A stretch of DNA of 64,000 nt. Origin: Paraburkholderia dilworthii (GTDB taxonomy: Bacteria > Pseudomonadota > Gammaproteobacteria > Burkholderiales > Burkholderiaceae). Below are positions 16,298 through 24,105 of this stretch, in pieces. The stretch is taken from positions 502,045 to 566,044 of the forward strand of contig NZ_AWZT01000001.1 in assembly GCF_000472525.1 (NCBI RefSeq), written 5' to 3'. The position numbers and the translations under genes are program-made. The notes below the pieces were generated by a model that saw nothing but the letters and a program-made list of their open reading frames with translations, was not told the DNA's origin and searched no databases. The first letter of the stretch is position 1. Each line of letters opens with the position of its first letter.

Positions 16298-17026
16298 ATG
16301 CACTTTCGCCCAATCCAGTCCTTCACGCGCAAACGGCTCTCTGACGTCGTCGCCGACCAGATCAAGCAATTGATCTCCGACGGCACGCTGATGCCGGGCG
16401 ACCGGTTACCCGCTGAGCGCGATCTGGCGACGCAACTGGCGGTGTCGCGGCCTTCGTTGCGCGAAGCGCTGATCCGGCTCGAGTCGGACGGATATATCGC
16501 GACATCGGGGCGCGGCGGTTTTACGGTGGTCGATCTCACGGCGCCGATCATATCGAACCCGCTCGCCGAACTGCTTTTGCAAAACCCGCGTACCAGTGCC
16601 GACATTCTGGAGTTGCGCCAGGGGCTCGAATCCATTTCGACGGTGTATGCCGCCGAGCGCGCGACCGCCGCCGATCTTCGCAAGATCAGGAGCGCGTTCG
16701 AGGCATTGAAGGCGGCCTCGCAGTCGCAGGACCGCGTCAATCTCGCGGAGCTCGATGCCGCGTTCCACCTTGCGATTGCCGACTCCACGCACAACGTCGC
16801 GCTCGCGCATGTGATGCACGGCATCCACACGCTGATTCGCGAAGGCATGCGTCAATATCATCGGCTGATCGATTACGACGAAGCGATGGAAAAGCAGTTG
16901 ATGAGCCAGCACCAGGCCATTTACGACGCCGTTATCGCGCGCGATGCGCAAAAGGCACGCAAGGCGGCTGAACGTCATCTAGCCTTCGTGCGCGAGATCT
17001 ATCAGGAAGACGCCGCAAAGCTTTAG
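16298..17026 (+). CDS. FadR/GntR family regulator of lactate utilisation
   Basis: A 242-residue GntR regulator of the FadR subfamily. The winged helix is in residues 10-75 (LISDGTLMPGDRLPAERDLA, then SRPSLREALIRLESDGYI). An all-helical FCD effector domain with the metal-site pattern (DAAFHLAIADSTHN, a distal His in SQHQAIYDA, and AERHL) follows. It sits directly upstream of lutABC on the same strand. The palindrome TTGGTCAGACCAA at the lutA start site matches what LldR/PdhR-like FadR proteins bind. I infer that it represses lutABC in the absence of lactate. Confidence 0.88.
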   Translation: MHFRPIQSFTRKRLSDVVADQIKQLISDGTLMPGDRLPAERDLATQLAVSRPSLREALIRLESDGYIATSGRGGFTVVDLTAPIISNPLAELLLQNPRTSADILELRQGLESISTVYAAERATAADLRKIRSAFEALKAASQSQDRVNLAELDAAFHLAIADSTHNVALAHVMHGIHTLIREGMRQYHRLIDYDEAMEKQLMSQHQAIYDAVIARDAQKARKAAERHLAFVREIYQEDAAKL

Positions 17027-17128
17027 GCGTCGCCTGCAGGTTCCGTTTCACCTTCATCGCTATCGAATCGGAGCGGCGGTTCACGCCGTTTCGCCGCCGC
17101 ACGCGCATTTTCAATGACGATCTACCGA

Positions 17129-17157
17129 TTGACACGCTGCGGCGACTTCCTTATATT
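17129..17157 (+). promoter_or_regulatory. Sigma-70 promoter of lutABC
   Basis: A perfect -35 TTGACA (17129-17134) is followed by a 17-nt spacer and the -10 TATATT (17152-17157). It is the clearest housekeeping promoter in the window and lies 85 nt before lutA. Confidence 0.9.
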
Positions 17158-17170
17158 TTGGTCAGACCAA
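17158..17170. promoter_or_regulatory. FadR-type operator overlapping the lutABC start site
   Basis: TTGGTCAGACCAA is a perfect 13-bp palindrome immediately after the -10 element, so it covers the transcription start. It matches the TTGGT-N3-ACCAA pattern of LldR/PdhR-class FadR repressors. A bound repressor would block open-complex formation. Confidence 0.85.
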
Positions 17171-17241
17171 CAATACCAGTCTGACTCGCGGCGCCTTTCG
17201 CGTACTGCGTTCTCGCGTGCCTCAATCCCTGCAATGAACCT

Positions 17242-17985
17242 ATGAAAGTCGCCCTCTTTATCCCTTGCTTCATTGACGCGTTCTATCCCGAAGTCGGCAT
17301 CGCCACGCTCGAATTGCTGGAACGCTTCGGCATCGAGGTCGATTATCCGCAGGAGCAGACCTGTTGTGGCCAGCCTATGGCTAACAGCGGCGCGCATGCG
17401 GAAGCGGCCGGCGCGGAGCGGGTGTTCGCGCGCAACTTTGCGGGCTACGACTACGTCGTCGGACCGTCGGCGAGCTGCATTCACCACGTGCGCGAGCATC
17501 TCACCGCCATCGACCAGACGGACGAAGTCAAAAAGGTGCGCGCGAGCGCTTATGAGCTCGTCGAGTTTCTGCACGATGTGGTGGGCGCGCGCGAATTTCC
17601 ATGGGCCGAATTTCCGTATCGCGTCGGCTTGCACAACAGTTGCAGCGCGTTGCGGCATCTGAAGCAAGCGTCGGTGTCGGAAGTGGCGGGCCAGCCGTTT
17701 TCGAAACCGCGTGCGTTGCTTGAGGGCGTGAAGGGGATCGAGTTTGTGAAGCCGGCGCGTCCCGACGAATGCTGCGGTTTCGGCGGCACGTTCTCCGTGA
17801 CCGAGGAGCCCGTCTCGGTGCGCATGGGGCAGGACAAGGTTCGCGATCATCTGAACGCGGGCGCGCAATACATCATATCGGGTGACATGTCGTGTCTGAT
17901 GCATCAACAAGGCTGCGCCGAACGCATGAAGGCGGACGCGCACTTCATTCATATTGCACAAGTGCTGAATGGGACACGCGCATGA
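17242..17985 (+). CDS. lutA: LutA/LldE, Fe-S subunit of lactate oxidation complex
   Basis: A 247-residue protein with two CCG domains (Cys41-Cys42 in TCCGQP, then ECCGFGG near residue 173), the cysteine-rich heterodisulfide-reductase-like repeats that hold Fe-S clusters. LutABC oxidises L-lactate to pyruvate for growth on lactate. The length is normal for LutA. The stop overlaps the lutB start as ATGA, a sign of translational coupling. Confidence 0.95.
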   Translation: MKVALFIPCFIDAFYPEVGIATLELLERFGIEVDYPQEQTCCGQPMANSGAHAEAAGAERVFARNFAGYDYVVGPSASCIHHVREHLTAIDQTDEVKKVRASAYELVEFLHDVVGAREFPWAEFPYRVGLHNSCSALRHLKQASVSEVAGQPFSKPRALLEGVKGIEFVKPARPDECCGFGGTFSVTEEPVSVRMGQDKVRDHLNAGAQYIISGDMSCLMHQQGCAERMKADAHFIHIAQVLNGTRA

Positions 17986-19373
17986 GCCGGATCGACCACG
18001 CGACAGCAGCCGGCGAGTTCATCAAGAAGACGGAGCATGTTGCGTTTCACGACAGGCGTCTGTGGGATTTGCGCGAGAAACGCGACGCACAGGCGCACGG
18101 CATTGCTGAGTGGGAGACACTGCGCGAACTGGCCTCCGGCATCAAGGAACATACGCTGTCGCATTTGTCCGCGTACCTCGAACAGTTCGCGGCCGCGGCC
18201 GAGGCGAACGGTGTCGTGGTGCACTGGGCAGCGACGGCGGAAGAGCACAACGCGCTTGTACACAAGATCATGTCGGAGCGCGGCATGACCACGCTCGTCA
18301 AGAGCAAGTCGATGCTCACCGACGAATGCAAGATGCGCGAGTATCTCGAACCGCGCGGCATCACGGTGATGGAAACGGATCTGGGCGAGCGTATTCAGCA
18401 GCTCGATCATCAGGACCCGAGCCATATGGTGGTGCCGGCGGTCCACAAGCTGCGCGCCGATGTGGCTCAACTGTTCGGCCGAACCATTGGCACCGACCCG
18501 CAAAATAGCGACATTCACTATCTCGCCGAAAGTCAGCGGATGAATACGCGGCCATATTTCGTGCGCGAGAAGACGGCCGGCATGACCGGCTGCAACTTTG
18601 CCGTTGCAGAGACGGGCACGGTGGTGGTGTGTACGAACGAAGGCAACGCGGACCTTTCGGCGAATGTGCCGCCCTTGCATATCGCGTCGATTGGTATAGA
18701 GAAGTTGATTCCGAAGGTTTCCGATCTCGGTGTATTCATTCGCATGCTCTCGCGCAGTGCGCTCGGTTCGCCGATCACGCAATACACGTCGCATTTTCGC
18801 GCGCCGCGTCCGGGCACGGAGATGCATTTCATCCTCGTCGATCATGGCCGCTCCGAGCGGCTCGCGATGGAGGACTTCTGGTACTCGCTCAAATGCATCC
18901 GCTGCGGCGCCTGCATGAATACATGTCCGGTGTATCGACGCAGCGGAGGGCTTTCGTATGGCGGCACTTACTCCGGTCCGATCGGCGCGATCATCAATCC
19001 GACCTTCGATCTGAAGCGCTATAGCGCGCTGCCGTTCGCGTCCACGCTCAACGGCAGTTGCACGAATGTGTGTCCGGTGAAGATCAATATTCACGAGCAG
19101 ATCTACAAATGGCGCACGGTGATTGCCGAGCGTCACGAAGTGCCGTTCGTGAAGCAGGAAGTGTTGAAGATGGCCGGGCGGCTGCTCGCGAGCCCGACGT
19201 TGTATCGCGCGGCAGTCGCGTCGATGAGCGGCGCATTGCGGCGGCTGCCGAACTTCGTGCTCTATAACCCGCTGAATATCTGGGGCAAACAGCGCGAGTT
19301 ACCCGAGGCGCCGAAGCAGACGTTTCATGCGTGGTACAAGAAAAACCGTGGAGGTGGCGATGGCAACACGTGA
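17982..19373 (+). CDS. lutB: LutB/LldF, 4Fe-4S lactate utilisation protein
   Basis: A 463-residue protein of the LutB family. An N-terminal LUD domain (about residues 60-290) is followed by two ferredoxin-type motifs, CIRCGACMNTCPVY and CTNVCP, that bind 4Fe-4S clusters. It passes electrons within the LutABC L-lactate oxidation complex. The ATG at 17982 overlaps the lutA stop. The stop lies inside the lutC start region. Confidence 0.95.
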   Translation: MSRIDHATAAGEFIKKTEHVAFHDRRLWDLREKRDAQAHGIAEWETLRELASGIKEHTLSHLSAYLEQFAAAAEANGVVVHWAATAEEHNALVHKIMSERGMTTLVKSKSMLTDECKMREYLEPRGITVMETDLGERIQQLDHQDPSHMVVPAVHKLRADVAQLFGRTIGTDPQNSDIHYLAESQRMNTRPYFVREKTAGMTGCNFAVAETGTVVVCTNEGNADLSANVPPLHIASIGIEKLIPKVSDLGVFIRMLSRSALGSPITQYTSHFRAPRPGTEMHFILVDHGRSERLAMEDFWYSLKCIRCGACMNTCPVYRRSGGLSYGGTYSGPIGAIINPTFDLKRYSALPFASTLNGSCTNVCPVKINIHEQIYKWRTVIAERHEVPFVKQEVLKMAGRLLASPTLYRAAVASMSGALRRLPNFVLYNPLNIWGKQRELPEAPKQTFHAWYKKNRGGGDGNT

Positions 19374-19947
19374 GGCTTTTCTCGCCAAGGTGCGGCAGGC
19401 GCAACCAGCGGCGCGGCCGCGCCCCGACGTGCCGTTGTTTAGCGCGGTCGGCGGCGATTTGCGCGCACGCTTTACGTCCGCATTGCAAACGATGGGCGGC
19501 ACCTGCGTCGAAGCAGCGGCTGCGTCGGACGTGGCAGGCTTGATCCGCGAGCGATTCGGCGCGACGGCGACGATCGCGTCGGCCACGGCTGAAGTACGCG
19601 GCACGCGCCCGCTCTCTGCAGACACCGAACCTTCGTCGTTGCAGGATGTCGACGTCGGTGTGGTGCGCGCGCGTTTTGGTGTCGCGGAGACGGGCTCCGT
19701 GTGGTTCAGCGAACGCGAGTACGTGGTCAACGCGTTAGGTTATATCGTCCAGCATCTCGTGGTTCTGCTCGATCCGTCACAACTGGTCGACGGCTTGCAG
19801 GACGTTTATCGCCGCGATGACTTCCGCGACGCCCGTTATGCGGCGCTCGTCACCGGACCATCCGCGACGGCGGACATTGAAGGCGTGTTGATCCGCGGCG
19901 CGCAGGGCGTGCGGTCGTTGACGGTGGTGTGGTTGGCCGCTGAATAG
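19360..19947 (+). CDS. lutC: LutC/LldG, LUD domain protein
   Basis: A 195-residue LUD-domain protein (VGVVRARFGVAETGSVWFSE, then HLVVLLDPSQLVDGLQDVY, and a C-terminal VTGPSATADIEG motif typical of LutC). It is the third subunit of the LutABC system. The start at 19360 lies 14 nt inside the end of lutB and has GGAGG upstream. Confidence 0.94.
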   Translation: MATREAFLAKVRQAQPAARPRPDVPLFSAVGGDLRARFTSALQTMGGTCVEAAAASDVAGLIRERFGATATIASATAEVRGTRPLSADTEPSSLQDVDVGVVRARFGVAETGSVWFSEREYVVNALGYIVQHLVVLLDPSQLVDGLQDVYRRDDFRDARYAALVTGPSATADIEGVLIRGAQGVRSLTVVWLAAE

Positions 19948-19966
19948 CCGCCGCAGTGGAGTTTGC

Positions 19967-19990
19967 TATTATCACTGTATAAACGTACAG
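19967..19990 (+). promoter_or_regulatory. LexA (SOS) box with overlapping -10 element
   Basis: CTGTATAAACGTACAG (19975-19990) has the CTG-N10-CAG arrangement of LexA boxes in beta- and gammaproteobacteria. A -10-like TATTAT at 19967-19972 abuts it, so LexA would cover the start site. It lies 14 nt before the GTG of the FAN1-type nuclease. No other LexA match was noticed in the window. Confidence 0.8.
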
Positions 19991-20003
19991 GTCATGCAAA
20001 CTA

Positions 20004-21818
20004 GTGGCAACCGATGCTCCGCCGGATTCCCTCGCCGGCGTCCCTTACTATCTGCTGAATTTCGAGCGTGCGCTTGCATGGCTTGCGCAACGCTACGACG
20101 ATCTGTTCGATGCAAGCGAGCGCGCTTTTCTCGGCACATTCGCGCTGTTGCCGCAGGCGTCGCGCGCGTTGCTCGTCCGGATGCTGATGAGGAAGGGCGC
20201 ATTATTTCGCGCGAGCCGCCTCTCTTATGACGAAATCGGCTGCCCATTGCAGGCCGCCGCGCCGATCACCGCGCTTGGGTGGCTCGACCCCGCGCCGCAT
20301 CTGACGCTCGACGATCTGTTCACGCTCACCACGCGCCCCGAATTGCTGGACATCTTTGCAGATGCGCTTGCATTGATTCCCGGCGCACGGGGTCTGCGCA
20401 AGCCCGATTTGCTGGAAGCGTTGCGCCCGTTTTATCGGGCACATGATGAGCATGAGAACGACGCCGGCACCGCACGCCCGTTGTCCGCATGGCACCGCCA
20501 CACGATAGATTGCGTGTTTCGCGTCGACATTGCGCCGTTGTGCGAGCGTCTGCGTCTGATGTTCTTTGGCAATCTGCAGCAGGGTTGGTCGGAATTCGTG
20601 CTCGCCGATCTCGGCGTGTTCCAGTATGAAAAGGTGGCATTCGGGCTTTCGTCGCGTGCGTTTCAGCAGCGGGCGGACGTCGACGTCTATCTCGCGTTGC
20701 AGGCTTGTCGTGATGAACTGGATTCGATAGAAACGTTCGGATCGCTGATTAATTCAGAAGTAGAAAGTTCTGCGATCGATGAACTTGTGGATCGGGTTCA
20801 AAGAGTAGAAGCATCTAACTCGTGGCTCGAAATGCGCCGCGCGAAGCTCATCTTTCGCATCGGCCAGTATTGCGAACGGCGGCAGATGTGGGCCGCTGCA
20901 CTCGCCGTGTATGAGGTTTGCACATGGCCGGGCGCGCGTCATCGGCGCGTGCGCGTGCTCGAACGCAGCGAGCGTTTCGACTCAGCGCTTGCGCTTGCGT
21001 TGCAAGCCGCAGCGTCGCCCGAAGGCGAGGAAGAGGCGCAGCGTATTGCGCGCATGTTGCCCCGCCTGCGGCGCAAAGTCGGTGAGGCGGCGGTGCCCGT
21101 GTCCGCTGCGCGAGCGGCTGAACGCAGCATGTTGATATTGCCGAGGCCGCAGGCGCCGCAGTCGGTCGAGTACGTCGTACGCGATCATCTGACGTGCGAG
21201 TCGGCGCCAGTGCATTACGTCGAGAATGCACTGATCAACTCGCTGTTTGGATTGCTCTGTTGGGAACCGGTATTCGCGGCACTTCCGGGTGCATTTTTTC
21301 ATCCGTTTCAACGTGGTCCCGCCGATCTTCACGCGCCGGACTTTCGTGCGCGCCGAGCCGGGCAGTTTGCCGCGTGCCTTGCTCAACTCGATAGCGGCGC
21401 GTATCGCGAGACGATCTTGCGGCACCTTAGTGACAAGGCTGGTGTGCAGTCGCCGTTCGTCTTCTGGGGAATGCTTACGCTCGAACTTGTCACCACGGCG
21501 CTCGACTGCCTTCCCGCCGCACATCTGAAATTGTGGTTCGAGCGTTTGCTGCTCGACATTCGCGGCAACCGCTCGGGTCTGCCCGATCTGATCCGCTTCT
21601 GGCCTGCCGAGCGCCGTTATGAACTGATCGAGGTGAAAGGGCCCGGCGATCGCTTGCAGGACAATCAGATTCGCTGGCTCGGTTACTGCGTGCAGCACGG
21701 CATGCCAGTACGCGTGCTTGACGTGCGTTGGGCCGACGAAGTGCTTGAGCATGCGGTCACGAATCCAACCGTCGACGCGACGCAGCACGCCACCTTCGAC
21801 GCGGAGCGTACCGCATGA
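20004..21818 (+). CDS. FAN1-type structure-specific nuclease with VRR-NUC domain
   Basis: A 604-residue homologue of FAN1, the nuclease that processes DNA interstrand crosslinks. The N-terminal part is helical (SAP/TPR-like). The C-terminal VRR-NUC domain carries the PD-(D/E)XK site: Pro527-Asp528 (SGLPDLIRF) and Glu543-Val-Lys545 (ELIEVKGPGD), followed by DNQ. The start codon is GTG at 20004, just after a LexA box. The next gene, an Fe-S helicase, overlaps by 4 nt (ATGA), so both are expressed together. A crosslink-repair role is inferred from the family and SOS control. Confidence 0.9.
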   Translation: MATDAPPDSLAGVPYYLLNFERALAWLAQRYDDLFDASERAFLGTFALLPQASRALLVRMLMRKGALFRASRLSYDEIGCPLQAAAPITALGWLDPAPHLTLDDLFTLTTRPELLDIFADALALIPGARGLRKPDLLEALRPFYRAHDEHENDAGTARPLSAWHRHTIDCVFRVDIAPLCERLRLMFFGNLQQGWSEFVLADLGVFQYEKVAFGLSSRAFQQRADVDVYLALQACRDELDSIETFGSLINSEVESSAIDELVDRVQRVEASNSWLEMRRAKLIFRIGQYCERRQMWAAALAVYEVCTWPGARHRRVRVLERSERFDSALALALQAAASPEGEEEAQRIARMLPRLRRKVGEAAVPVSAARAAERSMLILPRPQAPQSVEYVVRDHLTCESAPVHYVENALINSLFGLLCWEPVFAALPGAFFHPFQRGPADLHAPDFRARRAGQFAACLAQLDSGAYRETILRHLSDKAGVQSPFVFWGMLTLELVTTALDCLPAAHLKLWFERLLLDIRGNRSGLPDLIRFWPAERRYELIEVKGPGDRLQDNQIRWLGYCVQHGMPVRVLDVRWADEVLEHAVTNPTVDATQHATFDAERTA

Positions 21819-24079
21819 GCTACGTCGTCGCCGTGCGAGCCATGTGCGAGTTCACCGCGCGACGCGGCGACCTCGATCTGCGGTTCACGCCCGCGCCGAC
21901 GTCGCTGGAAGGCATGGCGGGCCACGTGACGGTGGCGGGACGCCGCGCGAGCGGCTATGAAACCGAAATCACGCTGACAGGTACGCATCGCAATCTCACC
22001 GTGCGAGGCCGCGCGGACGGCTACGATCCGGTGGCGAACCGCCTGGAAGAGGTGAAGACGCATCGTGGCGATCTCGAGCGCATGCCAGCAAATCATCGCA
22101 CGCTGCACTGGGCGCAGGCACTCGTGTACGGGCATTTGTTGTGCCGTGCACGCGGACTCGCCGAGTTGAGGGTCGCACTCGTTTACTTCGACGTCGGCAG
22201 TCAGAAGGAAACATTGCTCACGCAAATGCATACCGCGCGCGAACTCGAGATTTTTTTCGTCGAGCAATGCGAGCGGTTTCTCGATTGGGCCGTGCAGGAG
22301 GAAGCGCATCGTGCCGCGCGCAATGCCGCGCTGGGCGCGTTGCAGTTTCCGCATGCGCAGTTTCGCAGCGGGCAGCGCGAGCTGGCAGTGTCCGTCTATC
22401 GTGCGGCGCGCGACGGCAAGCCGCTGATGGCGCAGGCGCCAACCGGCATCGGCAAGACGCTCGCCACGATCTTTCCGTTATTGAAGGCATGCGCGGCGGA
22501 GCAGATCGATCGCGTGTTTTTTCTGACCGCGAAGACGCCTGGCCGCGCGCTCGCGCTCGACGCTATCGAAACGCTTCACCGTAGCGCAGCGCCTTTGCCG
22601 TTGAGGACGCTTGAACTGGTTGCGCGCGACAAAGCCTGCGAGCATCCCGACAAAGCGTGCAACGGCGAATCGTGTCCACTCGCGCGCGGTTTCTACGACC
22701 GGCTCCACGTGGCGCGCAGCACGGCGCTCGCGGGCCCGCGACTCGATCGCGCGGCGGTGCGCGAAGCAGCGCTCGCGCATGACGTCTGCCCGTATTATCT
22801 GGCGCAAGAACTCGCACGCTGGGCCGACGTGGTGGTGGGCGACTACAATTACTACTACGACAGCAGTGCAATGCTTTACGCGCTCACGCAGATCAACCAG
22901 TGGCGCATTGGCGTGCTAGTGGACGAAGCGCACAATCTGCTCGACCGTGCACGCCGTATGTACACGGCGTCGCTGGATCAGGCGGCGTTGCGGCTCGCGC
23001 GCAAGAGCGCGCCGCTCAGCCTGCGCAAGCCGCTCGAACGCTTGCAGCGCGAATGGAATGCGGTCAAGCGCGCGCAATCCGCGTCGTATCAGGTCTATGC
23101 GGATGTGCCCGGCAAGTTGCTTTCGGCCGCACAAAACCTGATCGGCGCGGTCACGGATCAACTGGCCGAAGCGCCGCTCTCGATCGATGAGGCTTCGCTG
23201 CGATTTTTCTTCGACGCGATGCATTTCGTTGCGCTCGCGGAGCAGTTCGGCGAGCATTCGATTTTCGACATCACGCTGACAACAGACCGCCACGCGCCGC
23301 GCGACAAGACCAGTTGCACGCTATGCGTGCGCAATGTGATTCCCGCTCCGTTTCTCGCGCCGCGTTATGCAGCGGCGCGCACAACCGTCATGTTTTCCGG
23401 CACGCTCAGCCCGCATCACTTTTACCGCGATACGCTCGGGCTTGCGAAGGAAACCCAATGGCTCGACGTCGAAGGGCCGTTTCGCGCGGCGCAGTTGCAG
23501 GTGCGTGTAGCCGGCAACGTGTCGACGCGCTGGCGCGATCGCGGCCGCTCGCTTGAGCCCATCGTCGATCTGATCGCAAAGCAGTACATCGCGCAGCCCG
23601 GCAATTACCTTGGGTTCCTAAGTAGTTTTGAGTACTTGCAGCAAGTGGTCGCGCTCATGCGCGAGCGCCATCCAGGATTACCGGTCTGGGCGCAAGAGCC
23701 AGGCATGGACGAAGCGGCCCGCGATGCATTCCTCGCGCGGTTTCGCGGCGCGAACCAGGGCGTCGGTTTCGCGGTGCTTGGCGGCGCGTTTTCGGAAGGG
23801 GTCGATCTGGTCGGGCAGCAGTTGATCGGCGCTTTCATCGCGACACTCGGCTTGCCGCAAATGAACGAAGTCAACGAACAGATGCGGCGCACGATGGAAG
23901 CCCGCTTCGGCAATGGCTACGAATACATGTACCTATACCCCGGTTTGCAGAAAGTGGTACAGGCGGCAGGGCGCGTGATCCGCACCGAGTTTGATGAGGG
24001 CGTCGTGCATCTGATCGACGACAGGTACAGGCGGCCCGAAGTGCGCCGCCTGTTGCCTGGCTGGTGGGAGGTTCAATAA
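21815..24079 (+). CDS. XPD/Rad3-like Fe-S DNA helicase with N-terminal PD-(D/E)XK nuclease-like domain
   Basis: A 754-residue SF2 helicase. The Walker A is APTGIGKT (208-215) and the DEAH box is Asp370-His373 (LVDEAHN). Four cysteines (Cys275, Cys282, Cys287, Cys325) sit where the XPD/DinG Fe-S cluster forms, and the C-terminal motif ends in VVQAAGRVIRTEFD. Residues 1-170 are an extra domain with Asp68 and Glu79-Val-Lys81 (RGRADGYD, LEEVKT), a Cas4/RecB-like nuclease signature. It overlaps the FAN1-type gene by 4 nt. I infer joint unwinding and trimming of damaged DNA. Confidence 0.92.
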   Translation: MSYVVAVRAMCEFTARRGDLDLRFTPAPTSLEGMAGHVTVAGRRASGYETEITLTGTHRNLTVRGRADGYDPVANRLEEVKTHRGDLERMPANHRTLHWAQALVYGHLLCRARGLAELRVALVYFDVGSQKETLLTQMHTARELEIFFVEQCERFLDWAVQEEAHRAARNAALGALQFPHAQFRSGQRELAVSVYRAARDGKPLMAQAPTGIGKTLATIFPLLKACAAEQIDRVFFLTAKTPGRALALDAIETLHRSAAPLPLRTLELVARDKACEHPDKACNGESCPLARGFYDRLHVARSTALAGPRLDRAAVREAALAHDVCPYYLAQELARWADVVVGDYNYYYDSSAMLYALTQINQWRIGVLVDEAHNLLDRARRMYTASLDQAALRLARKSAPLSLRKPLERLQREWNAVKRAQSASYQVYADVPGKLLSAAQNLIGAVTDQLAEAPLSIDEASLRFFFDAMHFVALAEQFGEHSIFDITLTTDRHAPRDKTSCTLCVRNVIPAPFLAPRYAAARTTVMFSGTLSPHHFYRDTLGLAKETQWLDVEGPFRAAQLQVRVAGNVSTRWRDRGRSLEPIVDLIAKQYIAQPGNYLGFLSSFEYLQQVVALMRERHPGLPVWAQEPGMDEAARDAFLARFRGANQGVGFAVLGGAFSEGVDLVGQQLIGAFIATLGLPQMNEVNEQMRRTMEARFGNGYEYMYLYPGLQKVVQAAGRVIRTEFDEGVVHLIDDRYRRPEVRRLLPGWWEVQ

Positions 24080-24105
24080 TTCAATCGACGCGAGTGGTCA
24101 GTGCC

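Noticed and set aside
14892..16313. Minus-strand open frame of about 473 codons
   Set aside because: It is antisense to the PLP aminotransferase, which has the PLP Lys and NPTG motifs; no ribosome site supports the minus frame.
21815..22330. Cas4-like nuclease domain as a sign of a CRISPR system
   Set aside because: It is the N-terminal part of a repair-type helicase; no array or other cas gene is present.
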